Positions 1 to 8,273 of a DNA stretch of 64,000 nt are shown one piece after another. The notes below the pieces were generated by a model, which saw only the letters and a list, made by a program, of their open reading frames with translations, was not told the DNA's origin and ran no database searches. Position numbers and translations under genes: made by a program. Within the stretch, counting starts at the first letter, position 1; each line of letters starts with the position of its first letter. Source of the stretch: JAWCLZ01 sp038850275 (GTDB lineage Archaea > Halobacteriota > JAWCLZ01); assembly GCA_038850275.1 (NCBI GenBank), contig JAWCLZ010000003.1:1-64000 (forward strand), in the 5' to 3' direction.

Positions 1-2
1 TG

Positions 3-89
3 AAAAAAGAGTGGTTCTATAGCGAGGAACTTGATACATGGTTGAGGAAAACATTGAAGCCTTCCTTAGCAATGCAAAGGAACATTTAG
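3..89 (+). CDS. 3' end of an unidentified gene, possibly a nucleotidyltransferase partner of the HEPN gene
   Basis: An open frame enters from the window edge and reads about 28 codons to a TAG at 87-89, overlapping the start of the HEPN gene in another frame. It has a Lys-Glu-Trp-Phe-Tyr-Ser start and a Leu-Arg-Lys-Thr tail. HEPN proteins are often encoded directly behind a minimal nucleotidyltransferase (MNT), and a short overlap would fit that. This is inferred from position only; the fragment is too short to identify. Confidence 0.3.
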   Translation, partial: KKEWFYSEELDTWLRKTLKPSLAMQRNI

Positions 90-484
90 AAACCGCTGAG
101 ATAATCTTGAGATCAAACAAGTATTTCGATGTAGTTTTCCATAGCATTATGAGCATCGAAAACTCTACTTCTGCAATCATTCTCAAGCTTGGAGCTCTGC
201 CTAGCAAGCGCCATTCAAACCACTTAATACTCCATCATCTCTTGCCCGAGGTTAAGGTAGAATGGAGGGGGGAATATGAGAAAGTGATTAGCTTTGCCGC
301 TGAGCTTTTGCCTCAAATAAGCTTGACGAGATATCCATTTATAAAGGGAGATAAGATACTAATCCCATCTCAATACTACTCTAGAGAAGATGGTGAAAAA
401 GCGCTTGAGAAAGCTAGATTTGTATATTCATTCGCTGAAAAATTAATGGAAAAACCCAATGCAATTGCTGATAATCAAACTTGA
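38..484 (+). CDS. HEPN domain protein
   Basis: This 148-residue, mostly helical protein opens with a helix typical of HEPN domains (residues about 8-35, containing AKEHLETAEIILRSNKYFD), followed by a conserved H-x-x-M-S-I-E-N-S helix. HEPN proteins often pair with a minimal nucleotidyltransferase as a toxin-antitoxin module, the HEPN part acting as an RNase or a nucleotide-modified target. The RNase-type R-x4-6-H signature is not clear here, so an RNase role is not supported. The partner gene would lie just left of the window edge. The family call is good and the biochemical role is open. Confidence 0.75.
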   Translation: MVEENIEAFLSNAKEHLETAEIILRSNKYFDVVFHSIMSIENSTSAIILKLGALPSKRHSNHLILHHLLPEVKVEWRGEYEKVISFAAELLPQISLTRYPFIKGDKILIPSQYYSREDGEKALEKARFVYSFAEKLMEKPNAIADNQT

Positions 485-500
485 TAATTATCCCAAAAGC

Positions 501-510
501 TTTATAATAA
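501..510 (+). promoter_or_regulatory. TATA box of the pilin-like gene
   Basis: A TTTATAATAA element lies about 22-31 bases upstream of the ATG at 532, the spacing expected for an archaeal leaderless transcript. It supports the ATG at 532 over the TTG one codon earlier. Confidence 0.5.
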
Positions 511-531
511 TTTAAATTTAGCTCGATATTG

Positions 532-972
532 ATGAATTTTCGCGAGAATGCAAGTGCTATTTCAACTGTGCTAGGCGCGCTTTTGTTGGTTTTAATTACT
601 GTGGTGCTCGCTGGATTGATAGCTGTTTATTTACTTCAAATTACTTCAATTAAAAAAAGTGTGGAGCTCTACTTCGTGGATGTTGAGGCAAATATAAATG
701 GTTGGATAAACTGCACAGCTGTAGGGAGGGAGAATGTAACCCTTTCTAATTTGAAGATTTTAATAAACGATGAACTTTTTACTCCGAATAATACTAATAT
801 GCTTATCAATGGAAAGCCCTATTCCCAGGGTTCAAATGACCACATCTATGGAGGCGCGCGGTTGGCGATGAAGAGCTCAACTAGCTATTCACCTGGAGAG
901 ATTGTTCGCTTAACAGTGAGCGATGTCACCTCTGGCTTGCTGCTTTGCGAGGTCGAGGTAAAAGCGAGATAA
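532..972 (+). CDS. type IV pilin N-terminal domain protein (archaeal)
   Basis: The protein is about 146 residues. It starts with a short polar stretch (MNFRENASAIS) followed by a 25-residue hydrophobic helix, the class III signal/pilin N-terminal domain found in archaeal surface proteins (DUF1628 type). The prepilin peptidase FlaK/PibD would cut before the hydrophobic helix, leaving it for filament assembly or membrane anchoring. The remainder is predicted beta-rich and extracellular, with several N-x-S/T sites that could be glycosylated. ATG at 532 is chosen because the TATA box suits a leaderless start. It could form a pilus or be a membrane-anchored secreted protein. Confidence 0.75.
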   Translation: MNFRENASAISTVLGALLLVLITVVLAGLIAVYLLQITSIKKSVELYFVDVEANINGWINCTAVGRENVTLSNLKILINDELFTPNNTNMLINGKPYSQGSNDHIYGGARLAMKSSTSYSPGEIVRLTVSDVTSGLLLCEVEVKAR

Positions 973-974
973 GT

Positions 975-1364
975 TTACCTTGCTTCGAAGTGCCTTATCT
1001 CTTCAGCGTCAACTGAGACTGGCTTGCCAATTCCTAGGTCTTGCACTCTTTTAATTCTCCCTAGGCTTTTGAATTCAAGTTGAACTCTAGCGTAGAGGGT
1101 TTCTTTTTCCTCGTAGTAGCTATCAATACCATGTGCCACGCGATGCATCGTGACTTGGAGTTCGCGGATCTTCGCTATTATACCAGTTACCCCTCCCACT
1201 AGATCTTGCTTGCTCGTGGTGGTTATGAATACGCAGTCTCCTGTGTTCAATTGAAAGAGGGAATATAGATTATGCGCGCTTCTAACTTCGAGGGTGCGAA
1301 TCTTGCGGTCTAATAAGTCATTTATAACTTGCTTGGTAATCCCAGTTAAGGCTATGTATTGCAT
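975..1364 (-). CDS. DUF473 family archaeal protein
   Basis: This 129-residue protein matches the archaeal DUF473 pattern: an ALTGI start, a TLEVRSAHN segment at about 24-32, a G-D-C-V-F-I-T turn, and a G-G-V-T-G-I-I-A-K block. The family is restricted to euryarchaea and its function is unknown. The gene lies 14 bases downstream of the PAC2 gene on the same strand, with a G-rich ribosome site before the ATG, so the two are probably cotranscribed. Its stop is 2 bases from the convergent pilin-like gene. Confidence 0.8.
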   Translation of the reverse strand: MQYIALTGITKQVINDLLDRKIRTLEVRSAHNLYSLFQLNTGDCVFITTTSKQDLVGGVTGIIAKIRELQVTMHRVAHGIDSYYEEKETLYARVQLEFKSLGRIKRVQDLGIGKPVSVDAEEIRHFEAR

Positions 1365-1378
1365 TTTTTCACACCCCC

Positions 1379-2107
1379 TTATCCATACATTGGATATTCC
1401 TTCTTTGGCTCCATAGCAGTTGTTTTAACTTGCTCAGCTAAGCGATGTAATTCAAATTCAATTTGCTCCGCTTGTTCAATTAATTTATCAACCGCTACAT
1501 TCCAGCCAAATAGGGAGTTGAGTACCTTTATCACCTCAGCTGCTGCCCTTGGATCTGGATTTGGGCCATAGGTTTCGCCCATGAGGCAAATCGCATTTAC
1601 CTTTTTCAATAAACAGCTGTTTAAAATACTCCCTGGGACACCTGAGATTGCACCTGTTTGCAATACCTCTACTTTATCTTTTAATCTCTCTAGGAGTTCT
1701 TTGGTAGTTGCAACTGCGTATACTTTATGTTCATCACTCATAGTCATGAGTCCAGCTATTGAAATTATTTCCCTTGCATTTATTGAAACTGCAAAGTCAA
1801 TCAAGGCATCTCCAACTGCATTTGAGGCATTGGGGTGAATTGGGATATCACTTATAACCGCAATTAAATCTTTATCCACTTGTTCATACATCCTAACAGG
1901 GGCATTGACTATGCCGCCTAGCGTTATAGCGACTGGTGGGAAGTAGTCTTGAGATATAACTATGCCAATTTGCTTCATCTCCATTTGCTCAATTAAATGC
2001 TGAGTGGCAATAGTCCCAACTAATCCAATTCCAGGGAATCCCTCTATTATTACTGGATTTTTAACCGATATTTTATCCACCAAGACCTTAACCCCTTGCG
2101 TTTGCAT
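1379..2107 (-). CDS. PAC2 family protein (proteasome assembly chaperone-like)
   Basis: This 242-residue protein has the family signature EGFPGIGLVGTIA near residues 22-34, a glycine-rich loop at the start of a nucleoside phosphorylase-like fold, then GLMTMSDEH and M-G-E-T-Y-G-P-N-P-D-P-R-A-A near residue 180. Archaeal PAC2 proteins are related to eukaryotic proteasome assembly chaperone 2; some homologues are linked to proteasome assembly, but most archaeal copies are uncharacterised. It probably leads a two-gene operon with the DUF473 gene downstream. Confidence 0.85.
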   Translation of the reverse strand: MQTQGVKVLVDKISVKNPVIIEGFPGIGLVGTIATQHLIEQMEMKQIGIVISQDYFPPVAITLGGIVNAPVRMYEQVDKDLIAVISDIPIHPNASNAVGDALIDFAVSINAREIISIAGLMTMSDEHKVYAVATTKELLERLKDKVEVLQTGAISGVPGSILNSCLLKKVNAICLMGETYGPNPDPRAAAEVIKVLNSLFGWNVAVDKLIEQAEQIEFELHRLAEQVKTTAMEPKKEYPMYG

Positions 2108-2192
2108 GTTCTCTCATGTTATACAATTCCAAACAACTTTATATTATTTTGCAATGGATAAAGATAAAGTTAAAAAGTTTAAATTAAAAAAT

Positions 2193-2504
2193 ATGCAGCA
2201 GTATAAATTTAAACGTGGTTATTCCTGCGATAGAGAGCGAGTTCTAGCTGTATTGAGGGAATGCTTCCCTGTGGATATCAAGGAGAGAGAGGGTAGATTT
2301 CTACTTAGCTATGGCGCGCTCAATGAAATGCAGGTTTGGATTGCTGAGAATAAACTATGCATTGAGACTAAATCAAATTTAAAGGCTGATAATGCTACAA
2401 TTCTCGATACCAATAAGCGTTTTAGAGTTTTCTTGGAGAAGGCCACTGGCTATACTGCGAAGCAGAGGGTGGAAATGGCTAAGAAAGAGGTAATTGGGGA
2501 TTAA
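2193..2504 (+). CDS. small archaeal conserved protein, DUF5611-like
   Basis: The protein is about 103 residues, starting MQQYKFKRGYSCD. It has a predicted alpha/beta fold with the sequence LSYGALNEMQVWIAENKLCIETKSN in its middle part (residues about 44-68). Two in-frame ATGs exist. The one at 2154 lies only about 10 bases after a TATA box (TTTATATTA, about 2139-2147), so it cannot be on the transcript; the ATG at 2193 is about 50 bases after the box and matches the N-terminus I recall for the family. Function is unknown. The gene converges on the next small minus-strand gene, 14 bases away. Confidence 0.7.
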   Translation: MQQYKFKRGYSCDRERVLAVLRECFPVDIKEREGRFLLSYGALNEMQVWIAENKLCIETKSNLKADNATILDTNKRFRVFLEKATGYTAKQRVEMAKKEVIGD

Positions 2505-2518
2505 GTTATGCAAATAAG

Positions 2519-2782
2519 TTATATATCCCCGTGTTCCTCTCTCTTTAAGTCCTCGTAGGAGCTTATCCATCTGCGGTAGAACTCGTGCTGCATGCAAGTG
2601 AGTAATCCCATGATTCTCTCGTAGTTGAAATAGCTAGGTTTATATAAATTTTTCAATGTCTTGGTGAATAAATAGTTCAAACAGCCATCCCATTCATTCT
2701 CCGGCAGCTTGTTTAAATGCAGTGATATTTGCTCCACGATTTTATCCAGTTCAAGTCTTTTTTCTGGTTTAATATAGGGCAT
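2519..2782 (-). CDS. DUF6899-like small protein
   Basis: An 87-residue protein starting MPYIKPEKR, with helical segments, N-E-W-D-G-C-L-N-Y-L in the middle, and an aromatic Y-F-N-Y-E-R-I-M-G-L block. This resembles a small family found in archaea and phages (DUF6899) whose role is unknown. It lies 33 bases upstream of the convergent-side LysRS gene end, on the same strand as lysS, so it is downstream of nothing obvious and upstream in sequence of 2504. Family identification is from memory of the N-terminal motif and is moderate. Confidence 0.6.
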   Translation of the reverse strand: MPYIKPEKRLELDKIVEQISLHLNKLPENEWDGCLNYLFTKTLKNLYKPSYFNYERIMGLLTCMQHEFYRRWISSYEDLKREEHGDI

Positions 2783-2815
2783 AGTTTTAAATTTAAGCTA
2801 GCTTTATTTTAGAAT

Positions 2816-4408
2816 TTATCCCTCAAGCCTTAATCTACGCTGAACAAAGGCTTCATCAAGTGCATATAAAAAAGGCCCAAGTCTTGGACCGCGTGGCTTG
2901 CCTAGGAGTAGCTGATATATGATTTTGAAGAACTCTGCTTCCTTTATTCCATTCTCCCTAGCGATTTCAAATATTGCATTTTGCACTTCAACTTCACTCT
3001 TAGCTTGGAGGAGGTAATCCGCGAGTTCAAATAGAGCTTTCTTCACCCTCTCATCTAAAGGCTGAGTCAAGCGCAGCTCACGCTGGAGTTCAAATCTATA
3101 TTCCTCTGGAGCGAACCTCGTTGCCCAGTTTCTGGCTTTGAATACCCTATTGAGTGCTTCCATCTCCATTTCCTTGGTTGCGTGCATTGGTAGATGCCCA
3201 GTTTTCTTCAATATCTTGAGGATATGAGCTGTATTTTGACTCACCCCGAGCATAGCTGCGAAGGTATAGGGGATTCGAATGTGCTTTTTAATTTCTCTAA
3301 TGCACATTGGATATACTCGCTTCGCTAATTCAACTTCCTCTCCATCGCCTCCTTCGAAGTAGAGTTTTTCAAAGCGATCGAAGCTATCAACTAGAAAATT
3401 CAAATTCTTTAGATCAAGATTCTTCTGCTTCATTGGGGTTAAGGAGTAGAAGTAAAGCAGTACCTCTGGCTCAATGAGTTTAAGCAAATCCTGCGCTATA
3501 TATACATTGCCATGCCTAGTGGACATCTTAGCGCCATTGACTAAGAAGAATTCATAGACAAATGGAATTGGGGGATCGATTTTCAAAATTCGCCTAGCGA
3601 TTTCCTGACCACTTGGCCAAGAGCCCTCGAAGTGATCCTTGCCAAATGGCTCCATGTCCACTTGGAAGATCTTCCACTGCGCTGGCCACTCGAAGCGCCA
3701 TGGTAATTTACCCTCGCTAAGGGTAGTCTCTCCTTTATGGCCACATCCAGATATTTCAAACTCCCCAGCTAGGGTTTTTGTTTCACAGGAATATCTCACG
3801 CTTAAGGTTTGCAGATCAAAACTTAATGGTGTAGCGGTTATTCTACCGCAGTTGCTACAGATGGGCATGAATGGAATGTAATTATGGGGGAGATTTGTTT
3901 GATACCTCGCCATTATCTCGCGAGCTAACTCTATCTTTGAGAGTATTTCTATTATTACTCCTTGGAATTTCCCCTCTCTATATAGATCATCATTGTTGAA
4001 ATTCTCTATCTCCACCCCAAGTGCTCTAACGCCATCTAGCCAGACTGAGTTGAAATGCCTAGCCCAATTTTTACAGCAGCCAAATGGATCTGGAACAAAT
4101 ACATAGGGCATGCCAATATATCGCTCTAGATTAGCTATCTCAGCGCGAGAGAGTTCCCTCCATTCTCCATCGCGATCTGGCAATCGCTCTGGGATTTTTC
4201 TCAGGGGATCACGGTCATCGCATGTATGGATAAATCTAGGTTTTATTCCATCTAGTTCAAGTGCCCTCACTATAAAATAGCCCCTGAGGATATCATTGAG
4301 ATTGCCAATGTGCTTCCCCCCGGAGGGCGAAGCCCCTGCTTTTACAACAGGTTGCTTATCAACACAGCGTTTTTTCACTTCCTCAGCTACTTCATCTGCC
4401 CAGAACAT
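2816..4408 (-). CDS. lysS: lysyl-tRNA synthetase, class I
   Basis: This 530-residue enzyme charges tRNA-Lys. The class I signatures are visible: ASPSGGKHIGN near residues 26-36 (HIGH motif) and KMSTRHGN near 293-300 (KMSKS loop). A Cys pair (CSNCG, about 184-188) and a later Cys/His cluster probably bind zinc. Class I LysRS is typical of most euryarchaea, where it replaces the class II enzyme. Full length for the family. A fairly long AT-rich gap upstream (4409-4519) holds its promoter and that of the divergent HPS gene. Confidence 0.95.
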   Translation of the reverse strand: MFWADEVAEEVKKRCVDKQPVVKAGASPSGGKHIGNLNDILRGYFIVRALELDGIKPRFIHTCDDRDPLRKIPERLPDRDGEWRELSRAEIANLERYIGMPYVFVPDPFGCCKNWARHFNSVWLDGVRALGVEIENFNNDDLYREGKFQGVIIEILSKIELAREIMARYQTNLPHNYIPFMPICSNCGRITATPLSFDLQTLSVRYSCETKTLAGEFEISGCGHKGETTLSEGKLPWRFEWPAQWKIFQVDMEPFGKDHFEGSWPSGQEIARRILKIDPPIPFVYEFFLVNGAKMSTRHGNVYIAQDLLKLIEPEVLLYFYSLTPMKQKNLDLKNLNFLVDSFDRFEKLYFEGGDGEEVELAKRVYPMCIREIKKHIRIPYTFAAMLGVSQNTAHILKILKKTGHLPMHATKEMEMEALNRVFKARNWATRFAPEEYRFELQRELRLTQPLDERVKKALFELADYLLQAKSEVEVQNAIFEIARENGIKEAEFFKIIYQLLLGKPRGPRLGPFLYALDEAFVQRRLRLEG

Positions 4409-4455
4409 CGTTAATCATTGTTTCTTAAATTATATTTAAATCTCACCTGCGGAAA

Positions 4456-4494
4456 GCATATATCTTGACAAGTGGCATATCCTGAGAACGAGGA
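4456..4494 (+). promoter_or_regulatory. candidate promoter and operator of the HPS-RraA gene
   Basis: A GCATATATC box (4456-4464) is followed about 24 bases later by the imperfect palindrome TCCTGAGAACGAGGA (4480-4494), which would sit at the transcription start. The same GAGAACGAG core sits at the same relative place in front of the 2-oxoacid oxidoreductase operon at 54146-54154. A repressor site is an inference. Confidence 0.3.
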
Positions 4495-4519
4495 TGATTG
4501 AAATTCCTAAAGAAGGAGG

Positions 4520-5830
4520 CTGATTGAAATATTTGAAAAACCAATTCTCCAAGTTGCACTAGATGTGCTTGAAATAGATCGAGCTATTCAAATAGCCAAG
4601 GAAGCACTTGAGGGAGGAGCTGACTGGCTAGAAGCAGGTACTCCATTGATTAAGAGCGAGGGAATGGATGCAATTCGAAGACTTAGGGAAGCATTTCCAG
4701 ATCGCAAGATCGTGGCTGATATGAAAACCATAGACACAGGCGCACTTGAAGTTGAAATGGCAGCTAAATCTGGAGCGAGCATTGTCGCAATTTTAGGCGC
4801 CTCTTGCGATGCAGCTTTGAATGATGCTCTTAGAGCAGCTCGCAAATATGGCGTTGAACTAATGGTGGATTTAATTAGCTTGAGAAACCCAGTTGAGCGC
4901 GCTAGGGAAGTGGAGCAAATGGGAGTGGATTATATCAGCGTGCACGTTGGCATTGATATGCAAATGGTGGGCGTTGACCCACTCGAAGCACTTCAGCAAA
5001 TCGCAAAAGAGATAAGCATTCCAATTGCAGTGGCAGGTGGCTTGGACGCTGAATCCGCAGCTGCAGCAGTTAAAATGGGAGCTGAAATTGTAATTGTAGG
5101 TGGGAATATAGTTCGATCGGCAAAGGTAACCGAGTCAGCTCGAAGGATAAGAGAAGCTATTGATAAAGCAGCGGCTGGCGAGCTAAAGCGGGAGTATAAA
5201 CGAAAGTCAATGGAGGAGGAGATAATTGAGCTACTCTGGCAGGTTTCCACGCCGAATATAAGCGATGCCATGCATAGAAAGGGAGTGATGAGGGATATAA
5301 AACCAGTTGTGGGAGGAGTTAAGATGGTTGGGAGAGCAGTTACAGTTCAAACCTTCGAGGGAGACTGGGCTAAGCCAGTTGAAGCAATAGATGTAGCGCA
5401 GAAGGGCGATGTGATCGTTATCTACAATGGAAGTAACTATGTTGCACCTTGGGGAGAACTAGCTACCCATAGCTGCAAGAATAAAGGAATAGCTGGAGTT
5501 GTTATAGATGGAGCGGTACGCGATATTGAAGATATAAGGGCAATGAAGTTCCCTGTCTTCGCAAGTGCAGTTGTACCAAATGCAGGGGAGCCAAAGGGCT
5601 TTGGCGAGATCAATGCTGAGATTAAATGCGGAGGCTTAACAGTGAAACCCGGGGATTATATAGTGGGGGATGACAATGGCGTGGTGGTAATACCAAAGGA
5701 ACGTGCATATGAAATTGCAAGGCGAGCAATGGAGGTGAAGAAAAACGAAGATAGAGTGAGGGAGGAAATCAAGAGGGGAAAAACTCTATCTCAAGTGGTT
5801 GAGCTCTATAAATGGGAGAAGAAAATGTAG
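4520..5830 (+). CDS. bifunctional 3-hexulose-6-phosphate synthase / RraA-family protein
   Basis: Residues 1 to about 225 form a hexulose-6-phosphate synthase barrel (formaldehyde plus ribulose 5-phosphate, or the reverse to make ribulose 5-phosphate): ILQVALD strand with the catalytic Asp, EAGTPLIKSEG, ADMKTID, VHVGID, VAGGLD. Residues about 236-436 are an RraA/HMG-aldolase-like domain with PNISDAM and the IDGAVRDIEDI metal/substrate motif. This fusion is known in archaea. The start is odd: the first ATG/GTG/TTG in frame is GTG 4565, which would remove the strand carrying the essential Asp. The frame is open back to a TAA at 4508, and AAGGAGG (4513-4519) precedes CTG 4520, ATT 4523 and ATA 4529. 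A non-standard start in 4520-4529 is the likely reading; 4520 is given as the outer limit. Confidence 0.85.
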   Translation: MIEIFEKPILQVALDVLEIDRAIQIAKEALEGGADWLEAGTPLIKSEGMDAIRRLREAFPDRKIVADMKTIDTGALEVEMAAKSGASIVAILGASCDAALNDALRAARKYGVELMVDLISLRNPVERAREVEQMGVDYISVHVGIDMQMVGVDPLEALQQIAKEISIPIAVAGGLDAESAAAAVKMGAEIVIVGGNIVRSAKVTESARRIREAIDKAAAGELKREYKRKSMEEEIIELLWQVSTPNISDAMHRKGVMRDIKPVVGGVKMVGRAVTVQTFEGDWAKPVEAIDVAQKGDVIVIYNGSNYVAPWGELATHSCKNKGIAGVVIDGAVRDIEDIRAMKFPVFASAVVPNAGEPKGFGEINAEIKCGGLTVKPGDYIVGDDNGVVVIPKERAYEIARRAMEVKKNEDRVREEIKRGKTLSQVVELYKWEKKM

Positions 5831-5860
5831 TAGCATAAATTGGGAGAAGAAAATGTAGTA
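5806..5860 (+). repeat. duplicated 3' end of the HPS-RraA gene
   Basis: The last codons and stop of the gene (TGGGAGAAGAAAATGTAGTA from 5813) recur 28 bases later, at 5841, beyond the stop codon. The copy is identical over 20 bases and is not translated. It belongs to the wider pattern of stop-codon-proximal duplications in this window. Confidence 0.9.
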
Positions 5861-5917
5861 TAAATAAAATAAATAACAAATCTTATTTTCCTGAAGATAC
5901 CTATACTATTCAAGAGC

Positions 5918-7492
5918 ATGAATCGACTTGAGACGATAATTCGAGATGGCGAGCGAGAGAATATCGAGTTTAAGGAATTTTTGGATAAAGAATTGCATTT
6001 AAAAGGGGAGAGAAAGCAAAACTTAGCTTGCCAGATGAGGCATCGCATTTTAATGGGAAATGGAAGTGCACTCTATGTGATAGGCGTGGGTGATGGGGGA
6101 AAGCTAAAGGGTATCACTAGAGAGCGCTTTGATGAAACCCTCTCAGTTTTAAGCTACATAGCCCTAGAGATTGGAGCAAGGGTTTCAAATGTAGAGGAAT
6201 ATCGAGTGGATGGAGGCTTCGTGGGTTTAGTTACGATCAACAACCTAGTTCAAGAGAAGGAACATATTCTCATCGGCACAGCTGGCCACGTTGACCATGG
6301 TAAATCAACGCTAGTTGGATGTCTCGTGACTGGTATATGCGATGATGGCGATGGAAAAACTAGGATTTATCTCGATGTACTCCCACACGAAGTTGAGCGA
6401 GGACTATCTGCTGAGCTATCCTATGGGGTATATGGGTTTAAACAGCGTCAAACCCTGCATTTAATTAATCCCTTGAATAAAAAAGAGCGAGCTGGAATAG
6501 TGGAGCAAGCTGAGAAGATTGTTTCCTTCGTCGACACAGTTGGACATGAACCTTGGCTGCGCACAACCATTAGGGGAATAGTTGGCCAGAAACTCGACTA
6601 TGGATTGCTAGTTGTTGCTGCAGACGATGGCGTGACCCATGTTACCAAGGAGCACTTGGGAATTTTAATCGCAATGGATCTACCTGTGATAATTGCAATC
6701 ACCAAGATAGATAGAGCGAATGAAGAGCAAATTGCCAAAGTTGAGCAGCAGATTTCAAATGTATTAAAACTAGTTGGCAAAATCCCATATAAAATTAAAA
6801 CCTATGGGGATATAGATAGATTGGTGCATAAGATAGCTCAGGGTATAATAACACCTGTGCTTCGAACTTCATCAGTAACCCTAGAAGGCTATGATTTACT
6901 TGATAGATTGCTCTACCTCCTCCCCAAGCGCAACTTCGAGGTTAAAAAGCCATTTCAAATGTACATAGATAAAGTCTATCAAATCACTGGAGTAGGCACA
7001 GTGGCAAGTGGAACAGTTAAGCAGGGGGAAGTGAGAACTGGCGATTTGCTATACCTAGGCCCAGATGAAACTGGTATCTTTCAACAAGTAAAAGTGCAAT
7101 CAATTGAGATGCATTACTATAGAATAGATAAAGCCAGCGCTGGGGATATAGTTGGCATTGCATTGAAGGGAGTTAAACCAAGTGATGTAAGCAGGGGAAT
7201 GGTGCTTTGTAAAGAACAGCCAAAGGCAGTTCGCGAGTTCGAAGCTGAGGTATTGATTTTGAATCATCCCACTAGAATCGCACGGGGATATGAGCCTGTT
7301 TTACACATTGAAACCATAGCTGAAACCGTGGTATTCGAGGATATGGATCGAGAGTACATGATGGCTGGGCAGAGTGGTAGAGTGAAAATGCGCTTCAAAT
7401 TCAAACCTCACTATATATACGAGGGCCAGAAGTTCATATTTCGAGAGGGGAGGAGCAAGGGAATTGGCAAGGTGGTGAAGGTAATTGGCTAG
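5918..7492 (+). CDS. GTPBP1-like translational GTPase (EF-Tu superfamily)
   Basis: This 524-residue GTPase has an N-terminal domain of about 115 residues (RENIEFKEF, then a YVIGVGDGG segment resembling Schlafen/AlbA-2 type folds). The G domain follows: GHVDHGKS (about 126-133, P-loop), DTVGHEPW (about 206, G3) and TKID (about 261, G4). EF-Tu-like domains 2 and 3 complete it. It matches the archaeal relatives of eukaryotic GTPBP1/2, which are linked to translation elongation and ribosome rescue; the archaeal role is not established. Its last codons overlap the mfnB start by 8 bases, so the two are translationally coupled. Confidence 0.88.
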   Translation: MNRLETIIRDGERENIEFKEFLDKELHLKGERKQNLACQMRHRILMGNGSALYVIGVGDGGKLKGITRERFDETLSVLSYIALEIGARVSNVEEYRVDGGFVGLVTINNLVQEKEHILIGTAGHVDHGKSTLVGCLVTGICDDGDGKTRIYLDVLPHEVERGLSAELSYGVYGFKQRQTLHLINPLNKKERAGIVEQAEKIVSFVDTVGHEPWLRTTIRGIVGQKLDYGLLVVAADDGVTHVTKEHLGILIAMDLPVIIAITKIDRANEEQIAKVEQQISNVLKLVGKIPYKIKTYGDIDRLVHKIAQGIITPVLRTSSVTLEGYDLLDRLLYLLPKRNFEVKKPFQMYIDKVYQITGVGTVASGTVKQGEVRTGDLLYLGPDETGIFQQVKVQSIEMHYYRIDKASAGDIVGIALKGVKPSDVSRGMVLCKEQPKAVREFEAEVLILNHPTRIARGYEPVLHIETIAETVVFEDMDREYMMAGQSGRVKMRFKFKPHYIYEGQKFIFREGRSKGIGKVVKVIG

Positions 7493-8204
7493 GCCTAGGC
7501 TTTTAGTAAGTCCAATGGATGTTGAGGAAGCTAGAATATGCGTTGAAGGGGGAGCTGATATCATAGATGTGAAAAACCCAAGGGAGGGGTCGCTTGGAGC
7601 AAATTTCCCATGGGTTATAAGGGAAATACGCAGCGCAATTCCAATGGAAATCGAACTGAGTGCCACGATTGGTGATTTCCCAGATTTACCTGGCTCAGCA
7701 TCGCTTGCTGCACTCGGGGTTGCTACAATAGGCGTGAACTATGTAAAAGTAGGGCTATTTGGCTCTAGAACCGAGGAGGCAGCTGTTTTTTTAATGAAGC
7801 AGGTGGTTAGAGCTGTTAAAGACTACGATCCCAAGATAAAGGTCGTGGCAGCTGGCTATGCAGATGCAAAGCGAGTTGGCACAATTGATCCATTAAAAAT
7901 CCCTATTGTGGCTGCTAGGGCAAATGCAGATATAGCAATGGTGGATACAGCGTTGAAGGACGGCAGAAGTTTATTTGACTTCTTAACAGCTCAGGAAATA
8001 ATGAAATTCACCACCGAAGCTCGCGACCTGGGCTTGAAAGTGGCACTTGCTGGCTCTATAAAGCGAGAGGAAATAGCTAGAGCCGCGAGTTTCAAGCCAG
8101 ATGTAATAGGAATAAGAGGCGCTGCTTGCTCGCGTGGCAATAGAAATGGCAGAATTGAAGCTAAGAGAGTTAGAGAAATAGTGGAAATACTAAAGCATTG
8201 CTGA
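7485..8204 (+). CDS. mfnB: (5-formylfuran-3-yl)methyl phosphate synthase
   Basis: This 239-residue TIM-barrel protein (DUF556) makes the furan phosphate precursor of methanofuran from two glyceraldehyde 3-phosphate molecules. Conserved blocks visible are LLVSPMDVEEA (6-16), DIIDVKNPREGSLGANFPWV (about 25-44, with the Schiff-base/catalytic lysine region) and G-V-N-Y-V-K-V-G-L-F-G. TTG at 7485 is the start; it overlaps the preceding GTPase by 8 bases. Its presence shows that the organism uses methanofuran, consistent with ftr and mtd elsewhere in the window. Confidence 0.93.
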   Translation: MARPRLLVSPMDVEEARICVEGGADIIDVKNPREGSLGANFPWVIREIRSAIPMEIELSATIGDFPDLPGSASLAALGVATIGVNYVKVGLFGSRTEEAAVFLMKQVVRAVKDYDPKIKVVAAGYADAKRVGTIDPLKIPIVAARANADIAMVDTALKDGRSLFDFLTAQEIMKFTTEARDLGLKVALAGSIKREEIARAASFKPDVIGIRGAACSRGNRNGRIEAKRVREIVEILKHC

Positions 8205-8247
8205 GCAAAATTATTAAGCTTTTATATAGCAGTAGCATTTTTCCCTC

Positions 8248-8273
8248 AATTTACTTCGAAAATTTACTTCGAA
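8248..8273. repeat. two perfect 13-bp tandem copies at the hydrolase 3' end
   Basis: AATTTACTTCGAA occurs at 8248-8260 and 8261-8273. The right copy encodes the last codons and stop of the minus-strand gene 8264-8860; the left copy lies beyond its stop. Confidence 0.9.

Noticed and set aside
2004..2192. Longer N-terminus for the DUF5611-like protein
   Set aside because: It would overlap the divergent PAC2 gene and begin before its own TATA box; the conserved part begins at 2193.
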